Of a stretch of DNA of 64,000 nt, positions 53,255 to 62,423 are shown one piece after another. Position 1 is the first letter of the stretch. Every line of letters begins with the position of its first letter. Position numbers and translations under genes: made by a program. This DNA is from Arthrobacter oryzae (GTDB lineage Bacteria > Actinomycetota > Actinomycetes > Actinomycetales > Micrococcaceae). The notes beneath the pieces are model-generated. The model was not told the origin of the DNA. It did no database searches and saw nothing but the letters and a program-made list of their open reading frames with translations. Where the stretch lies: positions 806,001 to 870,000 of the forward strand of contig NZ_CP132204.1 of the NCBI RefSeq assembly GCF_030718995.1, written 5' to 3'.

Positions 53255-54529
53255 GTGGGGAACGGATTCGGGGAGAAGCTCCGCGCCGAACGACTCGAAC
53301 GTGGGTTGACGCAAGCAGAACTGGGAAAGGACCTCTATTCTCCCAGCTACATCTCCCTCTTGGAAACAGGCCGGCGTGAACCAACCGCCGATGTTATCGA
53401 AGAGTTAGCCCGCCGGCTCGAACTGGCCCCCAAAGCCTTGGAAGCCTGGAGCCAGCCCATCTCGGTCAGCGACGCCGAGTACGTGCTGGCAGGGCTGTAC
53501 GCCCGCCAGGCCTGGGACCTCCGCGACTACCCGCTCGCGGCTGCGCACGCCGCCACTGCCGCCCAGATCGCCCTGGAGGGCAAGAACACCAGCGCCTGGT
53601 GGAACATGACCTACATGCAGGCGGAATGCCTCATGAAGCAGGGCCAGCTACAGGAATGCCAGAACATCATGCTGCACCTCCTGGAGCACCCCATGGCCAC
53701 CGAATCCGCCGGCCTGGGAGTCCGTGCCCGGCAGATGCTTGCCGCGGTGTGCCACGGGCAGGGCCAGCTGGCCACCGCCGTCGAGCATGCCCAGAAGGCC
53801 GTGGAACTGTGCTCGCAGCTGCCCAAGGGGTCCACGCTGATCATCGGCGCGCTGCGTGCGCTGATTGGCGCCCTGGCCGAAAGCGGCCGGCTGGACGAAG
53901 CCTGGACCTACTGCCAGGCCATGAACGACCAGATGGACGACCAATCCATCTCCCAGCTCGCAGGGGAAGTGGCCTGGGTGATTGGCAATGTTGCCTTCAT
54001 GCGGCATGACTACCCCGAGGGCATCAAGTACCACGAACGTGCCGCCAAACTGCTCTCCCCGGCCAACGACATCGAGCTGTGGGCCCGCTTCAACAAGGCC
54101 TCCGCGGCTGTCCGGCTCTCCTCCGGCATCGTGGAACCGGAAACCCTCTCCGCAATCGAGCGCGCCGAACTGGCCCTGTCCATCGTGGGCGGAAACAAGA
54201 CGGACCAGCTGGAAGTCGCGTTCATCCGGGCGCGCTGGCTGTACCTCACCGGCGACATCCCTGCCGCAGTGGACAAGCTCCGCGAGATCCACGCCGAGCG
54301 GAAGGCCCTCGCCCGCCACACGGCCGGCGAAGTCTCACTGCTGCTGGGGAAATCCCTCAAGGCCGCCGGGGAATCCGACGAAGCTCTGGTGCTCCTGGAA
54401 GAAGCCCAGCAGGAGTTCAGCGCCGCCGGCGCTTCCGACCGTGTCCAGCAGGCCATGGACGCCGTGCTGGAGATCAAGCTCGCCCAGCGGCGTGCCGCGG
54501 CCGCCAAGGCCGCGGCAGAGGCCAGCTAG
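53255..54529 (+). CDS. XRE-family regulator with TPR-like sensor domain
   Basis: 424 residues; the GTG has a perfect AAGGAGG six bases upstream. Residues 7-60 are a Cro/CI-type HTH (GLTQAELGKDLYSPSYISLLETGRREPTADVIEELARRL). The rest is all-helical with TPR-like pairs such as YPLAAAHAATAAQIALEG, GQLATAVEHAQKAVEL, GRLDEAWTYCQAMND, YPEGIKYHERAAKLL and GESDEALVLLEEAQQEF. This HTH-plus-TPR layout is that of RRNPP regulators, which bind secreted, re-imported peptides. The divergent gene encodes a secreted repeat peptide. The stop shares bases with the convergent purC stop (CTAG). Confidence 0.9.
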   Translation: MGNGFGEKLRAERLERGLTQAELGKDLYSPSYISLLETGRREPTADVIEELARRLELAPKALEAWSQPISVSDAEYVLAGLYARQAWDLRDYPLAAAHAATAAQIALEGKNTSAWWNMTYMQAECLMKQGQLQECQNIMLHLLEHPMATESAGLGVRARQMLAAVCHGQGQLATAVEHAQKAVELCSQLPKGSTLIIGALRALIGALAESGRLDEAWTYCQAMNDQMDDQSISQLAGEVAWVIGNVAFMRHDYPEGIKYHERAAKLLSPANDIELWARFNKASAAVRLSSGIVEPETLSAIERAELALSIVGGNKTDQLEVAFIRARWLYLTGDIPAAVDKLREIHAERKALARHTAGEVSLLLGKSLKAAGESDEALVLLEEAQQEFSAAGASDRVQQAMDAVLEIKLAQRRAAAAKAAAEAS

Positions 54530-55479
54530 ACGAACCTCAGGCCGGTGAGCTTTTCGTAGGCCTCAACGTAGCGGCCGCGGGTACGGCTCACCACGTCCTC
54601 CGGCAGTGCCGGCGGCGGTGTGTCCGAAGCGCGGTCCCAGCCGGACTCCGCTGACGTCAGCCAGTCGCGGACGTATTGCTTGTCATAGGACGGCTGGGAT
54701 TTGCCCGGCTCATAGGTGGCGGCGTCCCAGAACCGCGAGGAGTCCGGGGTAAGCACCTCATCACCCAGGGTAATCACGCCGGTGGCCACGTCGAAGCCGA
54801 ACTCCACCTTCGTGTCCGCCAGGATGATGCCGCGTCCGCGGGCGATTTCCTCGGCCTTTGTATAGATCGTCAGCGTCAGCTCCCGCAGCCGGGCGGCAAC
54901 GTCCTCGCCCACCAGGGCCACCACGGCGTCATAGGTGATGTTTTCGTCGTGCTCCCCGACCTCGGCCTTCGCGGACGGGGTGAAGATGGCTTCGTCCAGG
55001 CGGGAACCGTCCACCAGGCCCTCCGGCAGCGGGATGCTGCAGACGGTCCGGGACTGCTGGTATTCCACGAGTCCGGAGCCGGTGAGGTAGCCCCGGGCGA
55101 TGCATTCCACCGGGAACATATCCAGCTTCTTGCAGATCATGGCCCGGCCCTCGACCGCTGCCGGAACCCCGCCCTCCACGGTGGATGCGAGCACGTGGTG
55201 CTCCACGTCGAGCTGGTCGAACCACCAGAGGCTCAGCTGGGTGAGGATGCGGCCCTTGTCCGGGATCTCGCTGGAGAGCACATGGTCGTAAGCGCTGATG
55301 CGGTCACTCGCCACGACCAGGACGCACTCCTGGCCAAACTGCTCCACGAGGGATTCGTCCGCGGGAACGTAAAGGTCCCGGACCTTACCGGAATACACGT
55401 GGCGCCAGCCCGGCAGGTCCAGCGTAGCGGTGTCCAGGCCTGCCTTGGAGGCGGCCTCGAGGGGGGAATTCTCAGTCAT
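54526..55479 (-). CDS. purC: phosphoribosylaminoimidazole-succinocarboxamide synthase
   Basis: 317 residues. The SAICAR synthetase signature is visible: YSGKVRDLYV at the ATP site, LVVASDRISAYDHVL, MFPVECIARGYLTGSG and LADTKVEFGFD. It joins CAIR and aspartate in purine synthesis. The ATG lies one base after the purD stop, so the two are coupled. Confidence 0.96.
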   Translation of the reverse strand: MTENSPLEAASKAGLDTATLDLPGWRHVYSGKVRDLYVPADESLVEQFGQECVLVVASDRISAYDHVLSSEIPDKGRILTQLSLWWFDQLDVEHHVLASTVEGGVPAAVEGRAMICKKLDMFPVECIARGYLTGSGLVEYQQSRTVCSIPLPEGLVDGSRLDEAIFTPSAKAEVGEHDENITYDAVVALVGEDVAARLRELTLTIYTKAEEIARGRGIILADTKVEFGFDVATGVITLGDEVLTPDSSRFWDAATYEPGKSQPSYDKQYVRDWLTSAESGWDRASDTPPPALPEDVVSRTRGRYVEAYEKLTGLRFV

Positions 55480-55480
55480 G

Positions 55481-56797
55481 CTATGCCTTTGCCTTCGTTA
55501 CGGGCAGCGAACCTGTTGCGCCGGACGAGACCTTGATTTCGCCGCGGGCCGCCTTACGCCCGATGTCCGTACGGAACTGTCCGCCTTCCAGCTGAACCAG
55601 CTCCACGCCGTCGTACGCCCGTTCGCGGGCCTCCACGAGGTCGGTTCCCAGCGCCACCACGGCGAGCACGCGGCCGCCGGCGGAGACCACTTTGCCTTCC
55701 TCGTCCAGCTTGGTGCCGGCATGGATGACGTGCACGCCTTCCAGCTCGTCCACCTTCTTGAGCCCGCGGATGCGGTCGCCGGTGCGCGGGGTGTCGGGGT
55801 AGTTTTCGGAGGCGATGACGACGGCGACCGCGGTGTCCTTGGACCAGCGCAGCTCTTCCGCCTTGTCCAGTTCGCCCTTGGCGGCTGCCAGCAGCAGCGA
55901 GCCGAGCGGGGTCTTGAGCCGGGCCAGGACGGCCTGGGTTTCGGGATCGCCGAAGCGGACATTGAACTCGATGACACGGGTGCCCCGCGAGGTCAGGGCA
56001 AGGCCCACGAACAGCACGCCCACGAACGGGGTTCCCCGCTGAGCCATCTCGTTGACAGTGGGCTGCGCCACGCGTTCGATGACTTCCTGGACCAGGCCAT
56101 CCGGAGCCCATTCCAGCGGGGTGTAGGCGCCCATGCCGCCCGTGTTGGGGCCTTCGTCGTTGTCGAAGATGCGCTTGAAGTCCTGCGCCGGCGAGAGCGC
56201 CACGGTATTGCGGCCGTCGCACAGCACAAACACGGAAACCTCGGGACCGTCCAGGAACTCCTCGATCACCACGGAGCCGCCGGCCTCGAAGCAGGTCTGC
56301 GCGTGCGCCAGGGCTTCGTCCCGGTTGTTGGTGACCACCACGCCCTTGCCCGCAGCCAGGCCGTCGTCCTTGACCACGTAGGGGGCGCCGAAAGTGTCCA
56401 GCGCATCAGCGGCTTCCTCGGCGGTGCTGGCAACCCGTGCCATGGCGGTGGGCACACCGGCCTCGGCCATGACCTGCTTGGCAAAGGCCTTGGAGGCCTC
56501 GAGCTGGGCCGCGGCCTTGCTGGGCCCGAACACCGGGATCCCGGCGGCACGGACGGCATCGGAAACCCCTGCGGCCAGGGGTGCTTCGGGGCCCACCACG
56601 ACAAGGTCCACGGTCAGCTTGGTGGCCAGGGCGGCTACGGCCGCCGGATCATTGCCGTCAATGTTGTGAGTGGGGACGAGTTTGCCGATGCCCGCGTTGC
56701 CCGGAGCCGCGTGGACTTCGGAAACGTTGGGGTCTGCAAGCAGGGAGCGGACAATGGCGTGTTCGCGGCCACCAGGGCCAATGACAAGTACCTTCAC
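55481..56797 (-). CDS. purD: phosphoribosylamine-glycine ligase
   Basis: 438 residues from a GTG at 56797 (MKVLVIGPGGREHAIVRSL, the conserved PurD start). ATP-grasp motifs follow: YVVKDDGLAAGKGVVV, QDFKRIFDNDEGPNTGGMGAYTP and EFNVRFGDPETQ. It makes GAR in purine synthesis. TACCCT eight bases before the GTG suggests a leaderless mRNA. Confidence 0.96.
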   Translation of the reverse strand: MKVLVIGPGGREHAIVRSLLADPNVSEVHAAPGNAGIGKLVPTHNIDGNDPAAVAALATKLTVDLVVVGPEAPLAAGVSDAVRAAGIPVFGPSKAAAQLEASKAFAKQVMAEAGVPTAMARVASTAEEAADALDTFGAPYVVKDDGLAAGKGVVVTNNRDEALAHAQTCFEAGGSVVIEEFLDGPEVSVFVLCDGRNTVALSPAQDFKRIFDNDEGPNTGGMGAYTPLEWAPDGLVQEVIERVAQPTVNEMAQRGTPFVGVLFVGLALTSRGTRVIEFNVRFGDPETQAVLARLKTPLGSLLLAAAKGELDKAEELRWSKDTAVAVVIASENYPDTPRTGDRIRGLKKVDELEGVHVIHAGTKLDEEGKVVSAGGRVLAVVALGTDLVEARERAYDGVELVQLEGGQFRTDIGRKAARGEIKVSSGATGSLPVTKAKA

Positions 56798-56805
56798 AGT
56801 CTCCA

Positions 56806-56811
56806 AGGGTA
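56806..56811 (-). promoter_or_regulatory. leaderless -10 box of purD
   Basis: TACCCT on the minus strand, eight bases before the GTG. Confidence 0.45.
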
Positions 56812-56888
56812 CTTTGTGCACCCGGTCCGGTCCTAAGCCGTGACCTGTCCCGGTCAATCCTTAACGCCGGCAGCTACGAACCACCGGC

Positions 56889-58466
56889 ATGAAGAAGCTC
56901 ACGAATTGGCTCAAGGGTCCCGCCGCGCTGGCGGCGCTGGCAGGCGTGGCCGCGGCCGCCGTCGTACTTTCCGTTGCGGAACTGATCGGCGCCTTCTTCA
57001 CGGCGCGGGCAACGCCGCTCATTGCCCTCGGCTCCACGTTCATCGACTTCACGCCGCCGTGGCTGAAGGACTTTGCCATCGCGACGTTCGGCACCAATGA
57101 CAAGGCTGCTTTGTTCGCGGGCATGGGACTGACCATCTTCCTGCTTGCCTGCGTGCTGGGCGTGGTGGCCTACCGGAAGTGGGCGCTGGGTGCTGCCGGC
57201 GTTCTCCTGATGGGTGCGGTGATTGTTGCCAGCGTGGTCACCCGGGCCGGTGTGGACCCGCTGGACGCCGTCCCCTCGCTCATCGGCACCGCTGCCGGCC
57301 TGGTCGCGCTGCGCCTACTGATGAAGCGGCTGTGGCAAATGCGCCCCTGGCCGGGTGTTGCCGCGGACGTGGCCGCCAAGGACACCGAACGTCCGGCCAC
57401 GACGCGACGCGGCTTCGTCGCCGCCACCGCGATCACTGCGGCAGCTGCTGCTGTCGCGGCCACCGGCGGGCGGCTGCTCAGCGCAGCCCGGAGCAACATT
57501 GCCCAGGCCCGCGAATCGCTCCAGCTGCCCTCGCCGGCCAAGGCAGCGCCCGCTGTCCCGGCGGGCGTGCAGTCCGCCGCCCCGGGAGTCACGCCGTGGG
57601 TCACCCCCAACGGCGAGTTCTACCGGATCGACACCGCCTTGAGCGTGCCGGAGATCAACGCCGAGGAATGGGAGCTCCGCGTCCACGGTCTGGTGGAACA
57701 GGAAGTCACGCTCACCTTCCAGGACCTGCTCGACGCCGACCTGATCGAATCCCACGTGACCCTCACCTGCGTGTCGAACCCGGTGGGCGGAAACCTCGCG
57801 GGCAACGCCAAATGGCTGGGCTTTCCCCTGCGCGAGGTCCTCAAGATGGCGCGGCCCAAGGACGGCGCCGACATGGTGCTCTCCACCTCCGAGGACGGCT
57901 TCAGTGCCTCGACGCCGCTGGAAGTCCTGCAGGATGACAGGGACGCCATGCTGGCGATCGGCATGAACGGGGAACCGCTGCCGCTGGAACACGGGTACCC
58001 CGTGCGCATGGTGGTTCCGGGCCTGTACGGCTTCGTCTCTGCCACCAAATGGGTTGTTGACCTGGAAGTCACCCGCTTCGCGGACAGCAAGGCGTACTGG
58101 ACGGACCGCGGCTGGTCCGAACGCGGCCCCATCAAAACCATGGCCAGGGTGGAGGTGCCCAAGTCCTTCGCGCAGGTTCCGGCCGGGAAGGTGGCCATCG
58201 GCGGCACAGCCTGGGCGCAGACCCGAGGCATCACCAAGGTGGAAGTGCAGATCGACAACGGCCCCTGGACCGAGGCAGTGCTGTCCACCGAAGCCTCCGT
58301 GGTGACGTGGCGCCAGTGGTCCTTCGAATGGGACGCCACGCCGGGTCCGCACTACATCAAGGCCCGTGCCACCGACGGTACCGGCGAGGTCCAGACCGAC
58401 AAGCGTGCCGATCCCGTACCCGACGGCGCCTCCGGCTGGCAGTCGGTCATGGTGACTGTTCAATAG
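56889..58466 (+). CDS. membrane-anchored molybdopterin oxidoreductase (sulfite oxidase family)
   Basis: 525 residues. The first ~150 hold about four predicted helices. A second hydrophobic stretch after TTRRGFVAATAITA resembles an internal Tat-like signal. The catalytic domain has the molybdenum ligand Cys294 in VTLTCVSNPVGG and ends in a dimerisation domain (VAIGGTAWAQTRGITKVEVQIDNGPW). The fusion of a membrane domain to this enzyme is common in actinobacteria. The substrate is unknown; a sulfite- or YedY-like role in protein-methionine-sulfoxide repair is possible. Confidence 0.88.
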   Translation: MKKLTNWLKGPAALAALAGVAAAAVVLSVAELIGAFFTARATPLIALGSTFIDFTPPWLKDFAIATFGTNDKAALFAGMGLTIFLLACVLGVVAYRKWALGAAGVLLMGAVIVASVVTRAGVDPLDAVPSLIGTAAGLVALRLLMKRLWQMRPWPGVAADVAAKDTERPATTRRGFVAATAITAAAAAVAATGGRLLSAARSNIAQARESLQLPSPAKAAPAVPAGVQSAAPGVTPWVTPNGEFYRIDTALSVPEINAEEWELRVHGLVEQEVTLTFQDLLDADLIESHVTLTCVSNPVGGNLAGNAKWLGFPLREVLKMARPKDGADMVLSTSEDGFSASTPLEVLQDDRDAMLAIGMNGEPLPLEHGYPVRMVVPGLYGFVSATKWVVDLEVTRFADSKAYWTDRGWSERGPIKTMARVEVPKSFAQVPAGKVAIGGTAWAQTRGITKVEVQIDNGPWTEAVLSTEASVVTWRQWSFEWDATPGPHYIKARATDGTGEVQTDKRADPVPDGASGWQSVMVTVQ

Positions 58467-58510
58467 CCGGCCATGGCCCCGGATTTCCCGGGTTTCCGGC
58501 AGCGGCACCA

Positions 58511-58516
58511 TAGACT
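58511..58516 (+). promoter_or_regulatory. leaderless -10 box of the asparaginase gene
   Basis: TAGACT, six bases before the ATG at 58523. Confidence 0.5.
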
Positions 58517-58522
58517 TTAGCC

Positions 58523-59539
58523 ATGCCAGAAAATCCGCATGCCACATTCACAGTGGAGTCCGCCGTCGAACTGGCAGTCGTGGAACGAAGCGGTTTCGTT
58601 GAATCCCGGCACATCGGCTCGGCCGTGGTTCTTGCCGCCGACGGAACGGTAGTCACGCAGCTCGGCGACATCACCACCCCCATCTACGCCCGCTCTGCAC
58701 TCAAGCCCCTGCAGGCCCTGGCGGCCATGCAGGCCGGCGTCCCACTGCGCGGCGCCCAGGTTGCCCTCGCCTGCGCCAGCCACACCGGGTCCCTGGACCA
58801 CATGGATGTGGTGGAGGGGATGCTGAAGGCCGCGGGAGTCAAGGAAGACCAGCTGCAATGCCCCACGGCGTGGCCGCAGGACGAGAACGCCCGCCACTGG
58901 CTCATCCGGTCCGAACAGGGCAGGTCCAAACTCGCGTTCAACTGCTCGGGAAAGCACGCTGCTTTCCTCTGGGCCTGCACCGAAAACGGCTGGGACACCC
59001 ACAGCTACCTTGAACCCAACCACCCGCTGCAGCAGCGGGTCCGCTCGGCAATCGAAGAATACTCCGGTGAGCGGATCGCGCACCTGGGCATTGACGGCTG
59101 CGGCGCTCCGGTGGCGGCCATCTCCCTGACCGGGCTGGCACGGGCATACTCACGGCTGGCCAAGGCCCCCGGCGACAAGAACTCCAATGCCCGCGCCGCC
59201 ACCATCGCCACCTCCATGCTCGACTACCCCTGGGCCGTCCAGGGCAAGGGCGAACCCAACACCATCGTGATGGACGAACTGGAGATCATCGCCAAGATCG
59301 GCGCCGAAGGCGTCCTGGCCATGGCCACCACCACCGGAGTTTCGGTGGCCATCAAGGTGCTGGACGGAAACCTGCGCGCCACCACCCTGGTGGGCCTTAC
59401 CCTGCTTGCTGCCTCCGGTGCAGTGGACATCCCGGGGGTCTCCAGCGTCCTCGAAAAAGTGGTGGAACCCGTGCTCGGCGGCGGCCGCCCCGTGGGCAAA
59501 ATCCGGCTGGGCCACGCCGTCTCGGCGTTGTTGGACTGA
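58523..59539 (+). CDS. type II-like (Rhizobium etli type) L-asparaginase
   Basis: 338 residues. The family signature is clear in SALKPLQALAAMQAG, LACASHTGS and AFNCSGKHAAFLWACTENGWDTHSY, the last with the conserved Cys and Lys. No signal peptide. It probably hydrolyses asparagine to aspartate and ammonia. A sterol-carrier-like gene follows after one base, so they are cotranscribed. Confidence 0.9.
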   Translation: MPENPHATFTVESAVELAVVERSGFVESRHIGSAVVLAADGTVVTQLGDITTPIYARSALKPLQALAAMQAGVPLRGAQVALACASHTGSLDHMDVVEGMLKAAGVKEDQLQCPTAWPQDENARHWLIRSEQGRSKLAFNCSGKHAAFLWACTENGWDTHSYLEPNHPLQQRVRSAIEEYSGERIAHLGIDGCGAPVAAISLTGLARAYSRLAKAPGDKNSNARAATIATSMLDYPWAVQGKGEPNTIVMDELEIIAKIGAEGVLAMATTTGVSVAIKVLDGNLRATTLVGLTLLAASGAVDIPGVSSVLEKVVEPVLGGGRPVGKIRLGHAVSALLD

Positions 59540-59540
59540 C

Positions 59541-59942
59541 ATGGCTGTTTCACGACGACGCATTGACATCGAGGAAGGCCGCGCAGCCCTGGCCGCGTGG
59601 CTGGAAGCCGGCGTTCCGGCGTCGGGCGTTCCGGCGTCCGGCGTTCCGGCGTCGGGCGTTCCGCGCGCGGTGACCGCGACCGCGGTGCGCTACACGCTGG
59701 AGGAAGTCACGGCGAGGGCCCCGGGCAATTCCGTGGAGGTCCGCGTTCCGCCGTTCGGCGTCACACAGTGCGTGGAGGGCCCGCGGCACACGCGCGGCAC
59801 TCCCCCGAACGTGATTGAGTGCGACGCCGCCACCTGGCTGGCGATGGCCACCGGCCAGTTGAGCTGGGCAGACGCCGTCGCCTCGGGGAAGGTCGCCGCG
59901 TCAGGCCTCCGGGCGGACCTGTCGGAGCTGCTGCCGCTCTAG
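59541..59942 (+). CDS. sterol-carrier-like protein
   Basis: 133 residues. After a short helical head there is a slippage-type repeat (VPASG three times), then a conserved part: VRYTLEEVTARAPGNSVEVRVPPFGVTQCVEGPRHTRGTPPNVIECDAATWLAMATG. This matches the sterol carrier family proteins of actinobacteria, which hold an SCP2-like fold. The ligand is unknown. Confidence 0.8.
   Translation: MAVSRRRIDIEEGRAALAAWLEAGVPASGVPASGVPASGVPRAVTATAVRYTLEEVTARAPGNSVEVRVPPFGVTQCVEGPRHTRGTPPNVIECDAATWLAMATGQLSWADAVASGKVAASGLRADLSELLPL
59611..59662. repeat. 15-bp tandem repeat (VPASG) in the sterol-carrier gene
   Basis: Three units of 15 bases (GCGTTCCGGCGTCGG and a one-base variant) plus a seven-base partial copy. 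In frame; copy number may vary between strains. Confidence 0.85.
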
Positions 59943-59969
59943 CTGTGGGCCCGGGACGCCGGGAAGGTC

Positions 59970-60749
59970 CTAGCCGCGGCCGATGAACGGCATTCCTGCT
60001 GCCGTGATGACCACCGAACCGACGCTGGCCGACGGCGGCATGCTTGCCATCAGCAGCACCGCGCGGGCGGCGTCCTGCACGGGGAACGTGGGCTCCACAC
60101 GTCGGCTGCCGTCAGCCTGCAGGGCGCCGGAATCCACGCCGATGGTGCCCATGATGTCCGTGGCGGTGTTGCCGATGTCGATCTGGCCGCATGTGATGCC
60201 GAACCCCCGGCCGTCCAGCTCGATGCTCTTGGTCAGCCCTGTCATGGCGTGCTTGGTCACCGTATACGCCACGGTCCGGGGCCGGGGGGAATGCGCGGAG
60301 ATGGACCCGTTGTTGATGATCCGGCCACCCTGCGGTTCCTGGGCTTTCATGGCCCGCACCGCAGCGGCAGCACACAGCATGGAACCGGTAAGGTTCACCG
60401 CCACCACCGCGTCCCAGTCGGCCACACTGATCTCGTCCACGGACGCCGCCGGGCCGAACACGCCCGCGTTGTTGAACAGGACATCCACCCTCCCCCACCG
60501 CTGGAGGGCAGCAGCGAAAAGGCGTTCGACGTCGTCGGGCACCGTCACATCGCACGGCACGGTGAGCGCCTGGCGGTGGCCTGCCGCGGACTCCAGTAGC
60601 GGCTCCTCCCGGCGGCCGGCCAGCACCACGCGGTACCCGTCGGCCAGCATGAGCCGCGCCACTGCCCGGCCGATCCCGGAACCCGCACCGGTCACGACGG
60701 CGACTGGCCCCGGCCGGTGGGGTGGTACAGGCCGGTGGGTTGCAGTCAT
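59970..60749 (-). CDS. SDR family oxidoreductase
   Basis: 259 residues; AGAGGAG precedes the ATG. The cofactor motif is [11 protein letters not shown], followed by NNAGVFG, Ser in NNGSISAHS and the catalytic YTVTK. Arg residues after the second strand (LAGRREE) favour NADP. The substrate is unknown. It is in line with, but 93 bases from, the NCS1 transporter gene. Confidence 0.92.
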   Translation of the reverse strand: MTATHRPVPPHRPGPVAVVTGAGSGIGRAVARLMLADGYRVVLAGRREEPLLESAAGHRQALTVPCDVTVPDDVERLFAAALQRWGRVDVLFNNAGVFGPAASVDEISVADWDAVVAVNLTGSMLCAAAAVRAMKAQEPQGGRIINNGSISAHSPRPRTVAYTVTKHAMTGLTKSIELDGRGFGITCGQIDIGNTATDIMGTIGVDSGALQADGSRRVEPTFPVQDAARAVLLMASMPPSASVGSVVITAAGMPFIGRG

Positions 60750-60842
60750 TCGTGGCTCCTCTTAGAAGTTCCGGCCACGCCGGAAATGGACGATGAATCG
60801 ATCACGGCGCTCGCCGTTTGATGGTGGCAGCAACGATTCCTC

Positions 60843-62333
60843 TTACCGATCATTATCGGAGGGGTGGATTGCAATCTTCCGCATGGCGGCCCAGTGGAAG
60901 ATGCCGCCCAACGCGGCGCCCAGGATCCACGCGAACCCACTCAGCTGCGCCAGCTGCGGCAGCCACACGGCGAGGATCGAGAATATGGCAGCCAGACCGA
61001 AAGCAATCAGCGCCCGCCGGTTCCATCCGTTGGTGTAGTGGTATGCCCCTTGGGGGGAGGCTGAATACAGGTCGTGGAGATTGAGGCGTTGCTTCCGCAC
61101 GAAGTAGTAGTCGGCAATGATGATGCCGTAGAGCGGTGCAAGCACGGCTCCAAGCGTGTCCACGAACTTGGGCAGTCCGATCGTCGAGATGACCGCCACC
61201 CACAGCGCCCCGATCACGAAGCCCGCCACTGCGGTGATCATTCCGGCCTTACGGAACGAGATCCTGGCAGGGCTGATATTGGAGAGCGAGTAGGACGGGG
61301 GGATGAAGTTGGCCACAACATTGATGCCAAGGGTTGCGACCAGGAACGTCACGGCGGCCAGCACAGTGAGGGGGACGCTGTCCACAAGCCCGACAATGTC
61401 GGCCGGATTGGTCAGCGGCTCTCCCTGCCCGTCCTGGTAGAGGAGGAAAGCACCCGCCGTGATGAAGACGGAGAGGAAAGTGAAAAGTGCCAGGCTGAGC
61501 GGAAGTCCGGTGAGGTTGCCCAAACGCATGGCCTTCTCCGTCCGGACGTTTCGGGCGAAGTCTCCGAAATTGATAACGACGGCGGCGAAGTAGGCCACCA
61601 TGGTGCCCGTCACTCCCGCGAAGGCCGAGAAGGCAGCCCACCCTGTGACATCGGCCCTGGAAAAAATCGTTCCGACGGCCTGGGGTAGTTCAGCGCCCAC
61701 CTGTACCCAGATCGCAACGAGCAGGGCGATCATCACCGCGTAAACGGCCGGTCCGGCGACATTGAGGAAATGTGCAATGCGTTCGATTCCGCCCAGGAAC
61801 AGCAAGACCTGCAGGGCGGAGGCGATCACGTAAGAAGCCCAGGACACCCAGTCCATCCCCAGGAACTCAGGGCCGCCGGGGCGTCCAAGAAGGGCGTTCA
61901 AAGCCAATGAAATGGCCGTCGAGGCGAAGTACGTTTGTGCCCCGTACCAGAAGATGGCTACCACGGCGCGGACAATTGCCGGGAACTGGGCCCCTCGCAC
62001 GCCCATCGAGGCACGTGCGAGCACGGGAAAGGGGAAGCCGTATTTGACGCTGGGCCGGCCGCTCAGGTCAACGAGTACCTTGATGATGAACCCCGAGAGA
62101 AGGATGGCGGCGAAAACGAACCAGCCATTGATGCCAGCGGTGATGAAAAGGCTTGCTGCCAGCGTGTAGCCCGCCAGGCTCTGGATGTCGTTCGACCATA
62201 CGTTGAAGATGGCGAACCAGCCCCACGTGCGTCGGGAAGCCGGCAACGGGGCGAGATCCTCGTTGTAGAGGGATGGATCCGCCGAGCTGAGGGCCAGCTC
62301 GGCATCCTCAAGGTCGTTTTTCCGGGTAGACAT
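60843..62333 (-). CDS. NCS1 family transporter (nucleobase/hydantoin/allantoin type)
   Basis: 496 residues with about twelve predicted helices; GAGG lies six bases before the ATG. RRTWGWFAIFNVWSNDIQSLAGYTLAASLF is the NCS1 signature of helix 1. SVKYGFPFPVLARASMGVRGAQFP is typical of the helix 3 region. It is likely a proton or sodium symporter for a nucleobase, hydantoin or allantoin. It lies downstream of the racemase gene. Confidence 0.9.
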   Translation of the reverse strand: MSTRKNDLEDAELALSSADPSLYNEDLAPLPASRRTWGWFAIFNVWSNDIQSLAGYTLAASLFITAGINGWFVFAAILLSGFIIKVLVDLSGRPSVKYGFPFPVLARASMGVRGAQFPAIVRAVVAIFWYGAQTYFASTAISLALNALLGRPGGPEFLGMDWVSWASYVIASALQVLLFLGGIERIAHFLNVAGPAVYAVMIALLVAIWVQVGAELPQAVGTIFSRADVTGWAAFSAFAGVTGTMVAYFAAVVINFGDFARNVRTEKAMRLGNLTGLPLSLALFTFLSVFITAGAFLLYQDGQGEPLTNPADIVGLVDSVPLTVLAAVTFLVATLGINVVANFIPPSYSLSNISPARISFRKAGMITAVAGFVIGALWVAVISTIGLPKFVDTLGAVLAPLYGIIIADYYFVRKQRLNLHDLYSASPQGAYHYTNGWNRRALIAFGLAAIFSILAVWLPQLAQLSGFAWILGAALGGIFHWAAMRKIAIHPSDNDR

Positions 62334-62423
62334 GGCGGCCTCGATCTGTTCTTTGAGGGCTATCCGGGACTACGTATCGCGGAACACTCCCTCTGGCGAG
62401 AATATGGTTCAGCCCACTTCCGG

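Noticed and set aside
53123..53314. Minus-strand frame running from the regulator gene into the intergenic region
   Set aside because: It covers the promoter region and the HTH coding start, lacks a ribosome binding site and has no family features.
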